From: an uncultured Lachnospiraceae bacterium | GTDB lineage: Bacteria; Bacillota; Clostridia; Lachnospirales; Lachnospiraceae | DNA: 64,000 bases | Assembly (NCBI GenBank): GCA_900315945.1 | Contig: ONAZ01000002.1 | Span: 62,001-126,000 of the forward strand | Reading direction: 5' to 3' | Shown here: piece by piece, positions 44,875 through 54,021 of the stretch | Layout: each line of letters starts with the position of its first letter | Position numbering within the stretch: position 1 is the stretch's first letter | Notes under the pieces: generated by a model | Databases searched by the model: none | Seen by the model: the letters and a program-made list of their open reading frames with translations, nothing else | Told to the model about the DNA's origin: nothing | Program-made: the position numbers and the translations under genes

Positions 44875-46326
44875 TTAACAATAGCATTTGTACAGCACGT
44901 AAGGCAATAGATCTTTGTAAGCAGGGAGAGTTCCCTCGCACCTTTCTTCTATCTTGTATCCTTTTGAAGCAAGATAATCCAATATGCTGGTATCATCTTC
45001 TTTAAGTATTACCCACACAGTTTTATCTTCAGGAATATTTATCTCTTTTTGAACATCTATATTAGGTGATAGTTCATGCCATTCTTGGAATTTCTCTGCC
45101 GACAGATACTCCTCTGTAATAACAGCTTCATTTTTAGGCTCATATACCGACAAGACAGACAAGGAATGAGCGTTATCATGGAAGATAATATCATCATCCT
45201 TTACTTCGTTTTTCATTGAATCATATATTGTGGAATTCTTATCTATATATTTCCATCTAAATTCTCCGTAGTAGTTATATATCAATAATAGAACACCAAT
45301 AATTGCTGTGGCAATATCTATCTTATTGTCCTCTTCTCCAAGAAATGTGAATACTACAAATAACCACAGACAAGGAATAACAACAGCAATGTAGCGCTCG
45401 ATAAATACAGGCGTAATTATTATGGATAACAAAACTCCACCTAATATATAGCCAAAGAAAACTATTAGATTAAGTATGGCAAATTTAAATGTTTTTATCT
45501 TCTTTCTTCTAATTATTAGTAGAACAATAGCAGCGCATACTATAAGGGCATAAATAATGGCAACAAAACCTGAGAAATCGCCAAATACGAATTCGGCATA
45601 TTCTCCCAAGTCCTCAAAGGTAAATGCTTCTATCCAATAATCCTCTCTTACGCTTTCTAATTGACTAAAGAATACAGCTAGCCATGGAATATAAATAATA
45701 ACTGTACCGACATTAGCAATAAGCCATTTTAAAGCTCGTTTTTTTACGTCAACCTTTGTAATTAAAATGTTAATTATAAGACATATAGCGACAATCATTA
45801 CAGCCATGCCAGCAAAGTAATGAGTATATGCTGCTAAAGCATTAACAATACAGAATAAAACCCAAAGTATAGTATTGTCTTTTCTAGCAAGCTTATAGGC
45901 AATTATAACGCTACATACAACGAATAATTCACACCAAGAATACATTCTAATCTCAGTAGAATAAATAAGAATACTCGGTGCAGCGCACATTATAACCATA
46001 GATAGGATACCGGCTTTAGAATTTATCTCCTTAGTGGTAAATAAACCGACTATAAGTATCATTACAAGGAACGGAATAATTGATGCAATACGATACACAA
46101 TCATATGTTTTCCTGCAACAAAGACAAATAATTTCAATATAAAATAGTATAAAGGTGGATGCACATCGATAGACGTAAAGTGTATTATTTCATCAAGAGA
46201 ATGGTCCATCATGTGAATGGAAAATGACTCATCAAGCCATATTTCTTCACCGAAACCCAATATCACTATTAATACTGCAAGAATAATATATACTATAATA
46301 AATCCAACCTTGGTTTTTGTATTCAT
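44875..46326 (-). CDS. GT39/ArnT-like membrane glycosyltransferase
   Basis: The 483-residue protein has about eleven helices and the C-fold glycosyltransferase loop GEEIWLDESFSIHMM, where the Asp of WLDES is the catalytic type residue. A second conserved piece is TSIDVHPPLYYFILKL. Enzymes of this class transfer a sugar from a polyprenyl-phosphate donor outside the membrane, to protein or glycan. The C-terminal 120 residues are an extracellular soluble domain. It starts 2 bp after znuB ends, thus it is read from the tig-clp-znu transcript. Confidence 0.82.
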   Translation of the reverse strand: MNTKTKVGFIIVYIILAVLIVILGFGEEIWLDESFSIHMMDHSLDEIIHFTSIDVHPPLYYFILKLFVFVAGKHMIVYRIASIIPFLVMILIVGLFTTKEINSKAGILSMVIMCAAPSILIYSTEIRMYSWCELFVVCSVIIAYKLARKDNTILWVLFCIVNALAAYTHYFAGMAVMIVAICLIINILITKVDVKKRALKWLIANVGTVIIYIPWLAVFFSQLESVREDYWIEAFTFEDLGEYAEFVFGDFSGFVAIIYALIVCAAIVLLIIRRKKIKTFKFAILNLIVFFGYILGGVLLSIIITPVFIERYIAVVIPCLWLFVVFTFLGEEDNKIDIATAIIGVLLLIYNYYGEFRWKYIDKNSTIYDSMKNEVKDDDIIFHDNAHSLSVLSVYEPKNEAVITEEYLSAEKFQEWHELSPNIDVQKEINIPEDKTVWVILKEDDTSILDYLASKGYKIEERCEGTLPAYKDLLPYVLYKCYC

Positions 46327-46328
46327 AA

Positions 46329-47147
46329 TTAACCTTTCTGGTATTTGATAGCGTAAATATATGTTGCAAAGTATATAACGGCAGCCACAATTACAATAAC
46401 TGGGCCTGTTGCAATGTTAACAAAGTATGAAATAAATAGTCCAAGCAGTCCCGAGAAAAGTGAAAATACTATTGCATAAACTGTATATTCTCTCATATTC
46501 ACAGAAATGTTACGACTACTTGCCGCAGGTAAAATCAAAAGTGCGTTGATTAGTAGAAGTCCTACCCATCTTATTGATAACATTACAGTAATAGCAATTA
46601 TAACAGCAAATATGTCTTCTATAAGCTGCACATTTATTCTATGGCTTCTAGCAACAGTTGGATTAATACTAATAGCATTTAACTTATTAATAGCAATACA
46701 GAAAAATACTATAACAACAACAAATATTATAAGTAGATATAATATTTCCATTCTGGAAATGCTTAATATGTCACCCACAAGAAGTGACGAATATTCACTA
46801 AAATTTCCTCCAAAAGAAAGGACGGCAAGACCAATTGCAGTTGCCACACTTGCAAATACTGAAATAATAGTATCAACATTTTCAGGATTGCGCTTCTTAA
46901 TATGATTAAGAAGAATTGCAAATACAACTGCAAATATAACCATAGATATGGTTGTATTAACAATACCACAAATTACACCAACTGCGATACCTGTAAATGC
47001 AGTATGACCTAAAGCATCTGAAAAAAATGCCATTCTCTTCTGTACTATCATTGTTCCAAGAAGCGCAAATAATGGTCCTATTATAAGTATTGCAAGAAGT
47101 GCATTAATCATAAAATCATAGGAGAATAAACTTATAAAACTACTCAT
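46329..47147 (-). CDS. znuB: Zinc/manganese ABC transporter permease (ZnuB type)
   Basis: The 272-residue permease has about eight helices and the family's start region MINALLAILIIGPLFALLGT and FFSDALGHTAFTGIAVG. The ATG at 47147 has GGAGG five bases upstream, inside the end of znuC, and overlaps that gene by 8 bp. It forms the channel of an importer with the ATPase and binding protein directly upstream. Zn2+ or Mn2+ is the likely cargo. Confidence 0.9.
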   Translation of the reverse strand: MSSFISLFSYDFMINALLAILIIGPLFALLGTMIVQKRMAFFSDALGHTAFTGIAVGVICGIVNTTISMVIFAVVFAILLNHIKKRNPENVDTIISVFASVATAIGLAVLSFGGNFSEYSSLLVGDILSISRMEILYLLIIFVVVIVFFCIAINKLNAISINPTVARSHRINVQLIEDIFAVIIAITVMLSIRWVGLLLINALLILPAASSRNISVNMREYTVYAIVFSLFSGLLGLFISYFVNIATGPVIVIVAAVIYFATYIYAIKYQKG

Positions 47148-48009
47148 GCTTACCTCCTTTATATGATGCATCAAAAGGTTCTTCCTTTTCATTTACAATA
47201 TTCTTAGATTCTATTTTTACAGAATCTTCCATTCTAGAATCACTTAAATCTTCAAAATCACCTAGTTTAAATCCGCCAAATGTATCGTCAAAAGATTTTG
47301 TTTTATATACTTCATGAGGACTTCCAGCGGCAATAACACTTTTGTCAAGAAGAAGAACGTTATCAGCATATTTATATACATACTCCAAGTCATGACTGAC
47401 AATCAGTATTGCCATATCATAGTTTTCCTTTAAGAACTTCATCTTCTCATAGAATAATCTCATACCACTGCTATCAATACCAGAGACAGGTTCATCAAGT
47501 ATTATTAACTTAGGTTCATCATAAATTGCCATAGAAAGAAGGACACGTTGAAGTTGCCCACCAGAGAGAGTTCCAATAGGCTTATCTATTAGGTCCTCTG
47601 CATCAAATACAGATAAAGCCTTAAGTATCTTCTCATTAATTTTCTTACTTCTAAAAAGAACAGGAACATCAAAGCAAAAGCTTGTAAATAAATCATATAC
47701 TGACATAGGAATTGACTTGTCAATATTAAGATTCTGGGGAACATATCCTATCTTAAGATTCTTCTTACTTCCACTTTCAGTATTCCTATATTCAATTTGA
47801 CCTGTATGCTTAACTTCACCTAATAGAGCCTTTACAAATGTGGATTTGCCACCACCATTCTTTCCAATAATTGCAGTTATTGTACCACAATGTACATGAA
47901 GGTTGATACCAGAAAGTACAATATTATCTCCAAAGCTAACACCTAAATCTTTGACTTTAATACAACACAGCCCACAGGCTTGTTTTTTTATCTTAGCAAA
48001 TCTCGTCAC
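47140..48009 (-). CDS. znuC: Zinc/manganese ABC transporter ATPase (ZnuC type)
   Basis: The 289-residue ATPase has Walker A IGKNGGGKST, the signature LSGGQLQRV, Walker B LIILDEPVSG and the switch His in IVSHDLEYV. The N-terminus has an unusual Cys group (CGLCC at residues 12-16) before the first strand, and an acidic, Ser-rich tail extends the C-terminus. Its start overlaps the znuA stop by ATGA. It powers metal import with the adjacent permease. Confidence 0.93.
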   Translation of the reverse strand: MTRFAKIKKQACGLCCIKVKDLGVSFGDNIVLSGINLHVHCGTITAIIGKNGGGKSTFVKALLGEVKHTGQIEYRNTESGSKKNLKIGYVPQNLNIDKSIPMSVYDLFTSFCFDVPVLFRSKKINEKILKALSVFDAEDLIDKPIGTLSGGQLQRVLLSMAIYDEPKLIILDEPVSGIDSSGMRLFYEKMKFLKENYDMAILIVSHDLEYVYKYADNVLLLDKSVIAAGSPHEVYKTKSFDDTFGGFKLGDFEDLSDSRMEDSVKIESKNIVNEKEEPFDASYKGGKHE

Positions 48010-48902
48010 TTTAACGCCCCTTTCAGTAACTCGATATTAGACTTCATACCATTAATATATGCATCCTTATCATAGTCGCCTCGAATAATAGTATTAAGAT
48101 AAATGGTCTTTGCATCCGTCTCTTTCATAACAGCATTTGCCATTTTTTCACCATATTCTTTCTCAGCAATTATCAAAGGCACATTCTCACTTTTTATAAT
48201 ATCAATCGTGCTTGCTAATTCCCCTGCACTAATATCCTTTTCTTCATCTAAATCAAGAACCCCTTTGACTTCAAGTCCAAAATCATCTGCTAGATACTCA
48301 TAAGCTTCTGAAAATAACATAACGTTATTTCCCTTTAATGAATCATCTTCTGTATTCAGAATTTCGTTTAATTTATTTATATACTTTGCAGAATTTTCCT
48401 GATATATAGAAGCATTTTCAGGATTAGCCTCACACAATCCTTTAGTAATATTCTCCACCTGTTGTATATGATTCTTAATGCTCATCCACACATGTGCATT
48501 ATCATCTTCTATTTCAATTCCCTGTGATGAATCTATGACCTTTAATGTAGGATATTTCTCCACAACATCTTTTAAAAACTCCTCCATTCCACCACCATTA
48601 ACAACAAATACATCTGCTGTTGATAGAAGCTTCATATCCTCAGTTGTAAGCTGATAATCATGAAGACATCCTGTCTTAGGTTCAGAAAGATTCTTCAAAT
48701 TTACATCTGCACCTTCCACTATATTCATAGTCGCAATATACATTGGATAGAAGGATGTAACAATTGTAAATTTATCTTCTTTTACTTCCTTTTCTTCATT
48801 TGACTTAGTGGTATTAATGCTTATTGCAATTATTGCAACCCCTATGGCTGTTAGAATCAGCAGCATAATTACAACAAATATTATTTTCTTAGATTTATTC
48901 AT
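48006..48902 (-). CDS. znuA: Zinc/manganese ABC transporter substrate-binding protein (ZnuA type)
   Basis: The 298-residue protein has an N-terminal helix (about residues 7-29) without a lipobox Cys, so it is held by a membrane anchor rather than as a lipoprotein. The cluster A-I domain has metal-ligand candidates His81 region (GCLHDYQL), DNAHVWMS and a late Glu/Asp pair. There is no long His-rich loop, which slightly favours Mn or low-affinity Zn. It overlaps engB by 8 bp and znuC by 4 bp. Confidence 0.9.
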   Translation of the reverse strand: MNKSKKIIFVVIMLLILTAIGVAIIAISINTTKSNEEKEVKEDKFTIVTSFYPMYIATMNIVEGADVNLKNLSEPKTGCLHDYQLTTEDMKLLSTADVFVVNGGGMEEFLKDVVEKYPTLKVIDSSQGIEIEDDNAHVWMSIKNHIQQVENITKGLCEANPENASIYQENSAKYINKLNEILNTEDDSLKGNNVMLFSEAYEYLADDFGLEVKGVLDLDEEKDISAGELASTIDIIKSENVPLIIAEKEYGEKMANAVMKETDAKTIYLNTIIRGDYDKDAYINGMKSNIELLKGALK

Positions 48903-49503
48903 TTATATTCCTCTTATTGTTTTCCAACACTTGATCACAGAAATCAAGAATAATATCCCTTCCAGCTTTTGTTTTAGAAGAAAATGGTACAATAATGGTT
49001 TCAGAAGACGCTCCAAGCCCCTCTCTTACCTGCTTAATATGCTTATCAACCTGACTTCTCTTAAGCTTATCAACTTTCGTTGCGATAATTACTGGATCAA
49101 AGCCCATATATTCAATCCACTCAAACATTTGCTTATCATTTGCTGAAGGTTTATGACGAATATCTATTAACAAGAAAACAACAGAAAGCATTTTAGAAGA
49201 ATTTAAGTAATTTTCAATCATTTCTCCCCAATGCTTCTTCTCCGCTTCTGATACCTTCGCGAAACCATAACCTGGCAAATCTACAAAATAAATTTCTTTA
49301 TTAATATTGTAAAAATTAATTGTCTGTGTCTTTCCAGGCTGCGAGGATGTTCTAGCTAAAGATTTACGATTCATAAGACAATTAATAAGCGAACTTTTCC
49401 CAACATTAGATTTCCCTGCAAAAGCTAGCTCTGGCAGGGAATTCAAAGGGAGCTTGCTAGTTGGTCCACATACTAATTCAAGCTCAACATTTTTTATTTT
49501 CAT
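48895..49503 (-). CDS. engB: Ribosome biogenesis GTPase EngB/YsxC
   Basis: The 202-residue GTPase helps assemble the 50S subunit. G1 AGKSNVGKSS, G2 TSSQPGKTQTINF, G3 VDLPGYGFAKV, G4 ATKVDKL and G5 PFSSKTKAG are all visible. Length and start are standard. It touches the clpX stop (one-base overlap) and is followed by znuA. The order clpX-engB is common in Firmicutes (usually clpX-lon-engB); lon is missing here. Confidence 0.96.
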   Translation of the reverse strand: MKIKNVELELVCGPTSKLPLNSLPELAFAGKSNVGKSSLINCLMNRKSLARTSSQPGKTQTINFYNINKEIYFVDLPGYGFAKVSEAEKKHWGEMIENYLNSSKMLSVVFLLIDIRHKPSANDKQMFEWIEYMGFDPVIIATKVDKLKRSQVDKHIKQVREGLGASSETIIVPFSSKTKAGRDIILDFCDQVLENNKRNINE

Positions 49504-50804
49504 TATGCAGTCTCTTTCTTTTCTGAAATCATCTTAACTTCTGCTTCCTTCTTATCAATAAGAAGTAAGTTATCATCAACCATTTCCTTGGTTATAACTA
49601 CATTTTTTATAGAATCATCAGATGGCATCTCATACATTGTATCCATCATAACATTTTCCATAATAGCACGAAGTCCTCTTGCACCAGTTTTACGCTCAAT
49701 AGACTTCTTGGCTATCTCTGTAAGGGCATCATCTTCAAAATCAAGTTCTACATCATCTAATTTGAAAAGTGCTCTATACTGCTTAACAAGACTGTTTTTA
49801 GGCTCTTTAAGAATCCTAACCATAGCTTCTTCATCTAACTGATCTAAAGCAACATTTACAGGTACACGTCCGATAAACTCTGGAATAAGACCAAACTTAA
49901 CAAAGTCATCTGGTAGAACTCTCTTAAATGTATCCCCTACATTAGTTGCACTCTTCTCTTTAACTACACCATTAAATCCAATTGACTTAGTATCAAGACG
50001 AGCTTCTATTATCTTGTCGAGTCCTTCAAATGCACCACCACAGATAAACAGAATATTGGTTGTATCAATCTGAAGAAGTTCTTGATGAGGATGTTTTCTT
50101 CCACCCTGTGGAGGAACTGACGCAACAGTACCTTCAAGAATCTTAAGAAGTGCCTGCTGTACACCTTCACCAGATACATCCCTTGTAATAGAGACATTCT
50201 CAGACTTCTTAGTAATCTTGTCAATTTCATCAATATAAATTATTCCAAGTTGAGCCTTTTCAATATCATAATCAGCAGCTTGTATAATCTTAAGAAGTAT
50301 ATTCTCAACATCTTCTCCAACATAACCTGCCTCAGTAAGTGATGTTGCATCTGCTATTGCAAATGGAACTCCAAGTATCTTAGCAAGGGTCTGGGCAAGA
50401 TATGTCTTACCAGAACCTGTAGGGCCTAATAGAAGCACGTTACTCTTCTGAAGTTCAACGCCAAGCTCTTCTTCCTTTGCAAGGACTCTTTTGTAGTGAT
50501 TATATACCGAAACAGAGAGAACCTTCTTAGCTTCTTCCTGTCCAATTACATACTCATCTAGAAAAGCCTTTAGTTCTTTTGGCTTAAGCAAATTGATGTC
50601 ACTTTTCTCAATTTTAGCTTCATCCTTGAAACCATCGAAATTCATATATTGCTCGTCAATAATTTCAGCGCAACCAAGCACGCAATTATCACAAATATAT
50701 AAACCATTCTCGCTTTCCATTAGGATTTTAACCTGGTTAGCTGTTCTTCCACAAAAAGCGCATCTTTGAACATCATTTCCATTCTTACCGGTTGTTCTTG
50801 CCAT
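49503..50804 (-). CDS. clpX: ATP-dependent protease ATPase subunit ClpX
   Basis: The 433-residue AAA+ unfoldase has an N-terminal zinc finger ([11 protein letters not shown] ... CDNCVLGC), Walker [13 protein letters not shown], Walker [11 protein letters not shown], and the ClpP-docking IGF-like loop region (KSIGFNG). It feeds substrates to ClpP. The ATG at 50804 is preferred, with AAGGG eight bases before it, over a start seven codons earlier. It follows clpP by 99 bp. Confidence 0.97.
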   Translation of the reverse strand: MARTTGKNGNDVQRCAFCGRTANQVKILMESENGLYICDNCVLGCAEIIDEQYMNFDGFKDEAKIEKSDINLLKPKELKAFLDEYVIGQEEAKKVLSVSVYNHYKRVLAKEEELGVELQKSNVLLLGPTGSGKTYLAQTLAKILGVPFAIADATSLTEAGYVGEDVENILLKIIQAADYDIEKAQLGIIYIDEIDKITKKSENVSITRDVSGEGVQQALLKILEGTVASVPPQGGRKHPHQELLQIDTTNILFICGGAFEGLDKIIEARLDTKSIGFNGVVKEKSATNVGDTFKRVLPDDFVKFGLIPEFIGRVPVNVALDQLDEEAMVRILKEPKNSLVKQYRALFKLDDVELDFEDDALTEIAKKSIERKTGARGLRAIMENVMMDTMYEMPSDDSIKNVVITKEMVDDNLLLIDKKEAEVKMISEKKETA

Positions 50805-50903
50805 GTCATATTCCCTTCTAATCAATGTAAATGCCTATACAATACCACATTTATAATTTACATATAAATTCACAATAAGGGCGGCAAATGCCACCCCTTT
50901 CAA

Positions 50904-51488
50904 TTATTCTCTGTTAGTTATAATACTATCAACAAGACCATAATCAAGTGCTTCTTTGGCGTCCATCCAATGATCTCTCTCTGTATCTTCTGCAACTTGT
51001 TCCACTGGCTTGCCAGTATTATCAGCCAAAATCTGATTCAACTTCTTCTTAGTCTTAAGGATATTCTCAGCAGCAATCTGAATCTCTGTAGCTTGTCCTT
51101 TAGCACCGCCTGAAGGCTGATGAATCATAATTTCTGCATTAGGAAGCGCATATCTCTTTCCCTTAGCACCGCCGGCAAGGAGGAATGCTCCCATTGAAGC
51201 AGCCATACCTATACATATAGTAGATACATCACACTTAATATATTGCATAGTATCATAAATCGCCATACCAGCTGTAACCATTCCACCTGGAGAATTAATA
51301 TACAGATGAATATCTTTACTTGGGTCTTCTGACTCAAGGAAAAGCATCTGTGCAACCACAAGACTTGCTGTAGTCTCATTAACTTCTTCCCCAAGGAAAA
51401 TAATCCTATCTTTTAACAAGCGAGAATAAATATCATAAGATCTTTCTCCTCTGCTGTTTTGCTCAATGACATAAGGTATTGTAGCCAT
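50904..51488 (-). CDS. clpP: ATP-dependent protease proteolytic subunit ClpP
   Basis: The 194-residue peptidase has the catalytic triad Ser98 (GMAASMGAF), His123 (MIHQPSG) and Asp172 (TERDHWM). Length and start [16 protein letters not shown] are typical. It assembles into a tetradecamer with ClpX, and likely with ClpC helped by MecA. It lies 29 bp after tig, the usual order tig-clpP-clpX. Confidence 0.98.
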   Translation of the reverse strand: MATIPYVIEQNSRGERSYDIYSRLLKDRIIFLGEEVNETTASLVVAQMLFLESEDPSKDIHLYINSPGGMVTAGMAIYDTMQYIKCDVSTICIGMAASMGAFLLAGGAKGKRYALPNAEIMIHQPSGGAKGQATEIQIAAENILKTKKKLNQILADNTGKPVEQVAEDTERDHWMDAKEALDYGLVDSIITNRE

Positions 51489-51517
51489 ATCTAAACCCTC
51501 CTATACCTTCAAAATTA

Positions 51518-53047
51518 CTATTTATCTTCTTCAGCTTTCTTTGTAGTCTTCTTAGCTGTAGTTGATTTCTTAGAAGTAGTTGACTTCTTTGTTGTAGTCG
51601 ACTTCTTTGTAGTTGTCTTTTTCTCTTCTTTATCAGAATCTTTCTTAGTTGTAGTTTTCTTAGTTGTAGTCTTCTTAGCTGTAGTTTTCTTAGCAGTTGT
51701 CTTCTTTTCTTCTTTACCTTCTGCCTTATCAGCTTTCTTTGTAGAAGACTTCTTAGGTGCTGCCTTCTCTTTAGCATTTTCCATAATAAGATCAACAGCT
51801 TTACCAATAGCTACATCTTTCTTAATATTATCTTTCTCTGTATCTGGAATAACATCCTTGATTTCCTCAAGCTTCATTCCATACATAGTAGCCATCTCTT
51901 CTAACTTTTTGTCAATATCTTCTTCTGTAATCTCAAATTTCTCAACATCTGCTATCTTCTCAAGCACAAGACTAGTCTGAATTCTCTTAACTGCTTCAGG
52001 CTTCATCTGTTCTTCAAATCTCTCTTTAGTCATACCTGTGAATTGCATATATTGATCAAGCGTAAGACCTTGTTGAGCCATACTTTGAGCAAATTCCTGC
52101 ATCATCTGTTGAACCTGCTGCTCAACCATAGCATCTGGAATATCCATCTTTGAATCATCAACAACCTTTGCTACAGCTTCATCTTCTTTAGCTCTTGTTG
52201 CCTCTGTCTCTTTTCTAGATAAAATATTCTCTTTAACTTTCTTCTTATAGTCAGCGACAGTATCACATTCGTCGTCAACATCCTGTACGAACTCATCATC
52301 TAGCTCTGGAAGCTCTGTAGTCTTAACTTCCTTGATGTTTACTTTGAATGTAGCTTCTTTACCAGCTAAATCCTTAGCCTGGTATTCTTCTGGGAATGTA
52401 ACCTTAACTTCTACTTCATCTCCTGCCTTAGAGCCAATTAATTGCTCTTCAAATGTATCAACAAAAGAATGAGAACCAATTTCGAGATCGAAGTCTTCAC
52501 CTGTTCCACCTTCGAACTTCTCGCCATTCATAGAACCTTCGAAATCAATCTTGGCTACATCACCATTTTCAATAGCTCTTTCAACTGTTACAGTTCTTCC
52601 ATTCTTCTCAAGTTCTCTATTAATCTCTTCGTTTACTTCATCATCTGTAACTTCAACATCAACCTTTGTTACAGTAACGCCTTTGTATTTACCAAGTTCA
52701 ACATCTGGCTTAACAGCTACTGTTGCAGTAAAAATAAACTCTTTACCTTTTTCAATTTGAACTACATCAATTTCTGGCTGAGATACAATCTCAAGACCAC
52801 TCTCATCATAAGCCTTAGGATATTCTTCCTGAAGAATAAAGTTAGCAGCATCCTCGTAGAACACTTCAACGCCATATGTCTTCTCAATCATGAATTGAGG
52901 CACTTTGCCCTTTCTAAAACCAGGCATTGAAATAGAATTCTTCTGCTTGTTATATGCTTTCTTAATGGCCTTGTCTAACTTACTAGCTTCAACTGTTACA
53001 GTCATTTTAGCCATATTTTTCTCAAGATTTTCAACTGTTACGCTCAT
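51518..53047 (-). CDS. tig: Trigger factor with long Lys/Thr-rich C-terminal tail
   Basis: Residues 1-430 are a normal trigger factor. There is an N-terminal ribosome-binding domain (MPGFRKGKVP at about 40-50 is the signature GFRxGKxP loop), a PPIase domain (NGDVAKIDFEG ...) and the C-terminal arms. It chaperones nascent chains at the ribosome exit. Residues 432-509 are an extra tail made of repeated KKTT(A/T)- and KKST-type units with few acidic residues. It has no counterpart in the standard protein of about 430 residues and resembles histone-H1-like tails. The gene is the first of the clp operon. Confidence 0.95.
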   Translation of the reverse strand: MSVTVENLEKNMAKMTVTVEASKLDKAIKKAYNKQKNSISMPGFRKGKVPQFMIEKTYGVEVFYEDAANFILQEEYPKAYDESGLEIVSQPEIDVVQIEKGKEFIFTATVAVKPDVELGKYKGVTVTKVDVEVTDDEVNEEINRELEKNGRTVTVERAIENGDVAKIDFEGSMNGEKFEGGTGEDFDLEIGSHSFVDTFEEQLIGSKAGDEVEVKVTFPEEYQAKDLAGKEATFKVNIKEVKTTELPELDDEFVQDVDDECDTVADYKKKVKENILSRKETEATRAKEDEAVAKVVDDSKMDIPDAMVEQQVQQMMQEFAQSMAQQGLTLDQYMQFTGMTKERFEEQMKPEAVKRIQTSLVLEKIADVEKFEITEEDIDKKLEEMATMYGMKLEEIKDVIPDTEKDNIKKDVAIGKAVDLIMENAKEKAAPKKSSTKKADKAEGKEEKKTTAKKTTAKKTTTKKTTTKKDSDKEEKKTTTKKSTTTKKSTTSKKSTTAKKTTKKAEEDK

Positions 53048-53135
53048 GTCGTTTTATTCCTCCTTATTAACAAGTAAACGCATAATTATTGTTTTTTATG
53101 CGCCACATAGCATACTTGTTTGCACAATCTTGTAA

Positions 53136-53164
53136 ATTATAGCATAGAGTGAGATAAAGTTCAA
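53136..53164 (-). promoter_or_regulatory. Promoter of the tig-clpP-clpX operon
   Basis: On the minus strand TTGAAC (53164-53159) and a perfect TATAAT (53141-53136) are 17 bp apart, about 90 bp before the tig start. No CIRCE or CtsR site is evident. Confidence 0.7.
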
Positions 53165-53167
53165 ATT

Positions 53168-53719
53168 TTATTGATTATATATAATCTTTTTAGCCATTTC
53201 ATCTGCAGCTTCTTCACCCTTCAAATACTTTAAAATAGCAAGAGCAAAGTCAATAGCTGTTCCCATGCCACGACTAGTAATAACATTTCCATCTGTTACA
53301 ACACTATCAGTTACATATGTTGATTTTGTAAATGCTTCTTCAAAGCCAGGATAACTTGTAACTTTCTTGCCATTAGCAATACCGTTCTTTCCTAGAATAC
53401 TTGGAGCTGCACATATTGCAGCAATAAGCTTACCAGAATTAAACTGTTTCTTCAAAGCATTCTGCACTAGCGTATTAGATTCAAGATTAGTAGTACCTGG
53501 CATTCCTCCTGGAAGAACTATTCCATCATAATCAAGACTATTTCTTTCTGTCATCAAATGATCTGCTTTAAATTCTATTCCATGAGAACCTTTTATGGTA
53601 AGGCTATCGCTAATAGAAAGCATTTCTATCTTGATACCTGCTCTTCTAAGAATATCAACAACAGTTAATGCCTCAATCTCTTCACATCCGTCCGCCATAC
53701 AAATTGCAATATTACTCAT
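53168..53719 (-). CDS. DJ-1/PfpI family protein (YajL-like)
   Basis: The 183-residue protein begins MSNIAICMADGCEEIEALTV and has the reactive Cys in LIAAICAAPSILGK, with the nearby His/Glu pair (SRGMGTAIDFAL for the C-terminal half). These are hallmarks of the DJ-1/ThiJ/YajL subgroup, which handle oxidative or glyoxal damage. The length is usual. It precedes tig by about 120 bp and is preceded by the palindromic element at 53780. Confidence 0.9.
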   Translation of the reverse strand: MSNIAICMADGCEEIEALTVVDILRRAGIKIEMLSISDSLTIKGSHGIEFKADHLMTERNSLDYDGIVLPGGMPGTTNLESNTLVQNALKKQFNSGKLIAAICAAPSILGKNGIANGKKVTSYPGFEEAFTKSTYVTDSVVTDGNVITSRGMGTAIDFALAILKYLKGEEAADEMAKKIIYNQ

Positions 53720-53779
53720 AATCTTTCCTCCTAACTCATCCTATGATGTTACTATTTGTGTGGTGATAGTTTTATACCA

Positions 53780-54011
53780 GCACCTAGTAAGGAAATATAC
53801 ATTTATAGCTGGTATTTCTTCGCTAAGAATCTGTAAGTTATTGACGTAAACTTCTCTATGTAACGCAAGGCGGGAACCGGTGCTCGATCCTCCATCCGGT
53901 CGGCTCGCACCTATTTCCAGCATCCTTGCTGGAAATTTCCCTCGATTCATCAATAACTAACATATTCTAAGCTCGAAATAATGCTATAAATGTATATTCC
54001 TCACTAAGTGC
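53780..54011 (-). repeat. Long imperfect palindromic element, copy C (downstream of copA)
   Basis: The gap 53720-54021 (302 bp) has no gene and is mostly this element. Outer arms of about 66 bp (53780-53846 and 53945-54011) are inverted copies that match at roughly four of five positions, sharing ATATACATTTATAGC. On the minus strand the apex is GAGGGAAA, then a hairpin TTTCCAGCA-AGGA-TGCTGGAAA, then a second imperfect hairpin, then GGTTCCCGCC. GGGAA and TTCCC can close a three-way junction. It starts 10 bp after the copA stop. See copy B at 56356. Confidence 0.75.
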
Positions 54012-54021
54012 CTTGATATAA

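Noticed and set aside
51463..51807. A 114-residue minus-strand frame rich in Lys, Arg, Gln and Leu
   Set aside because: It is the shifted frame of the repetitive Lys/Thr tail of trigger factor; low complexity explains the absence of stops.
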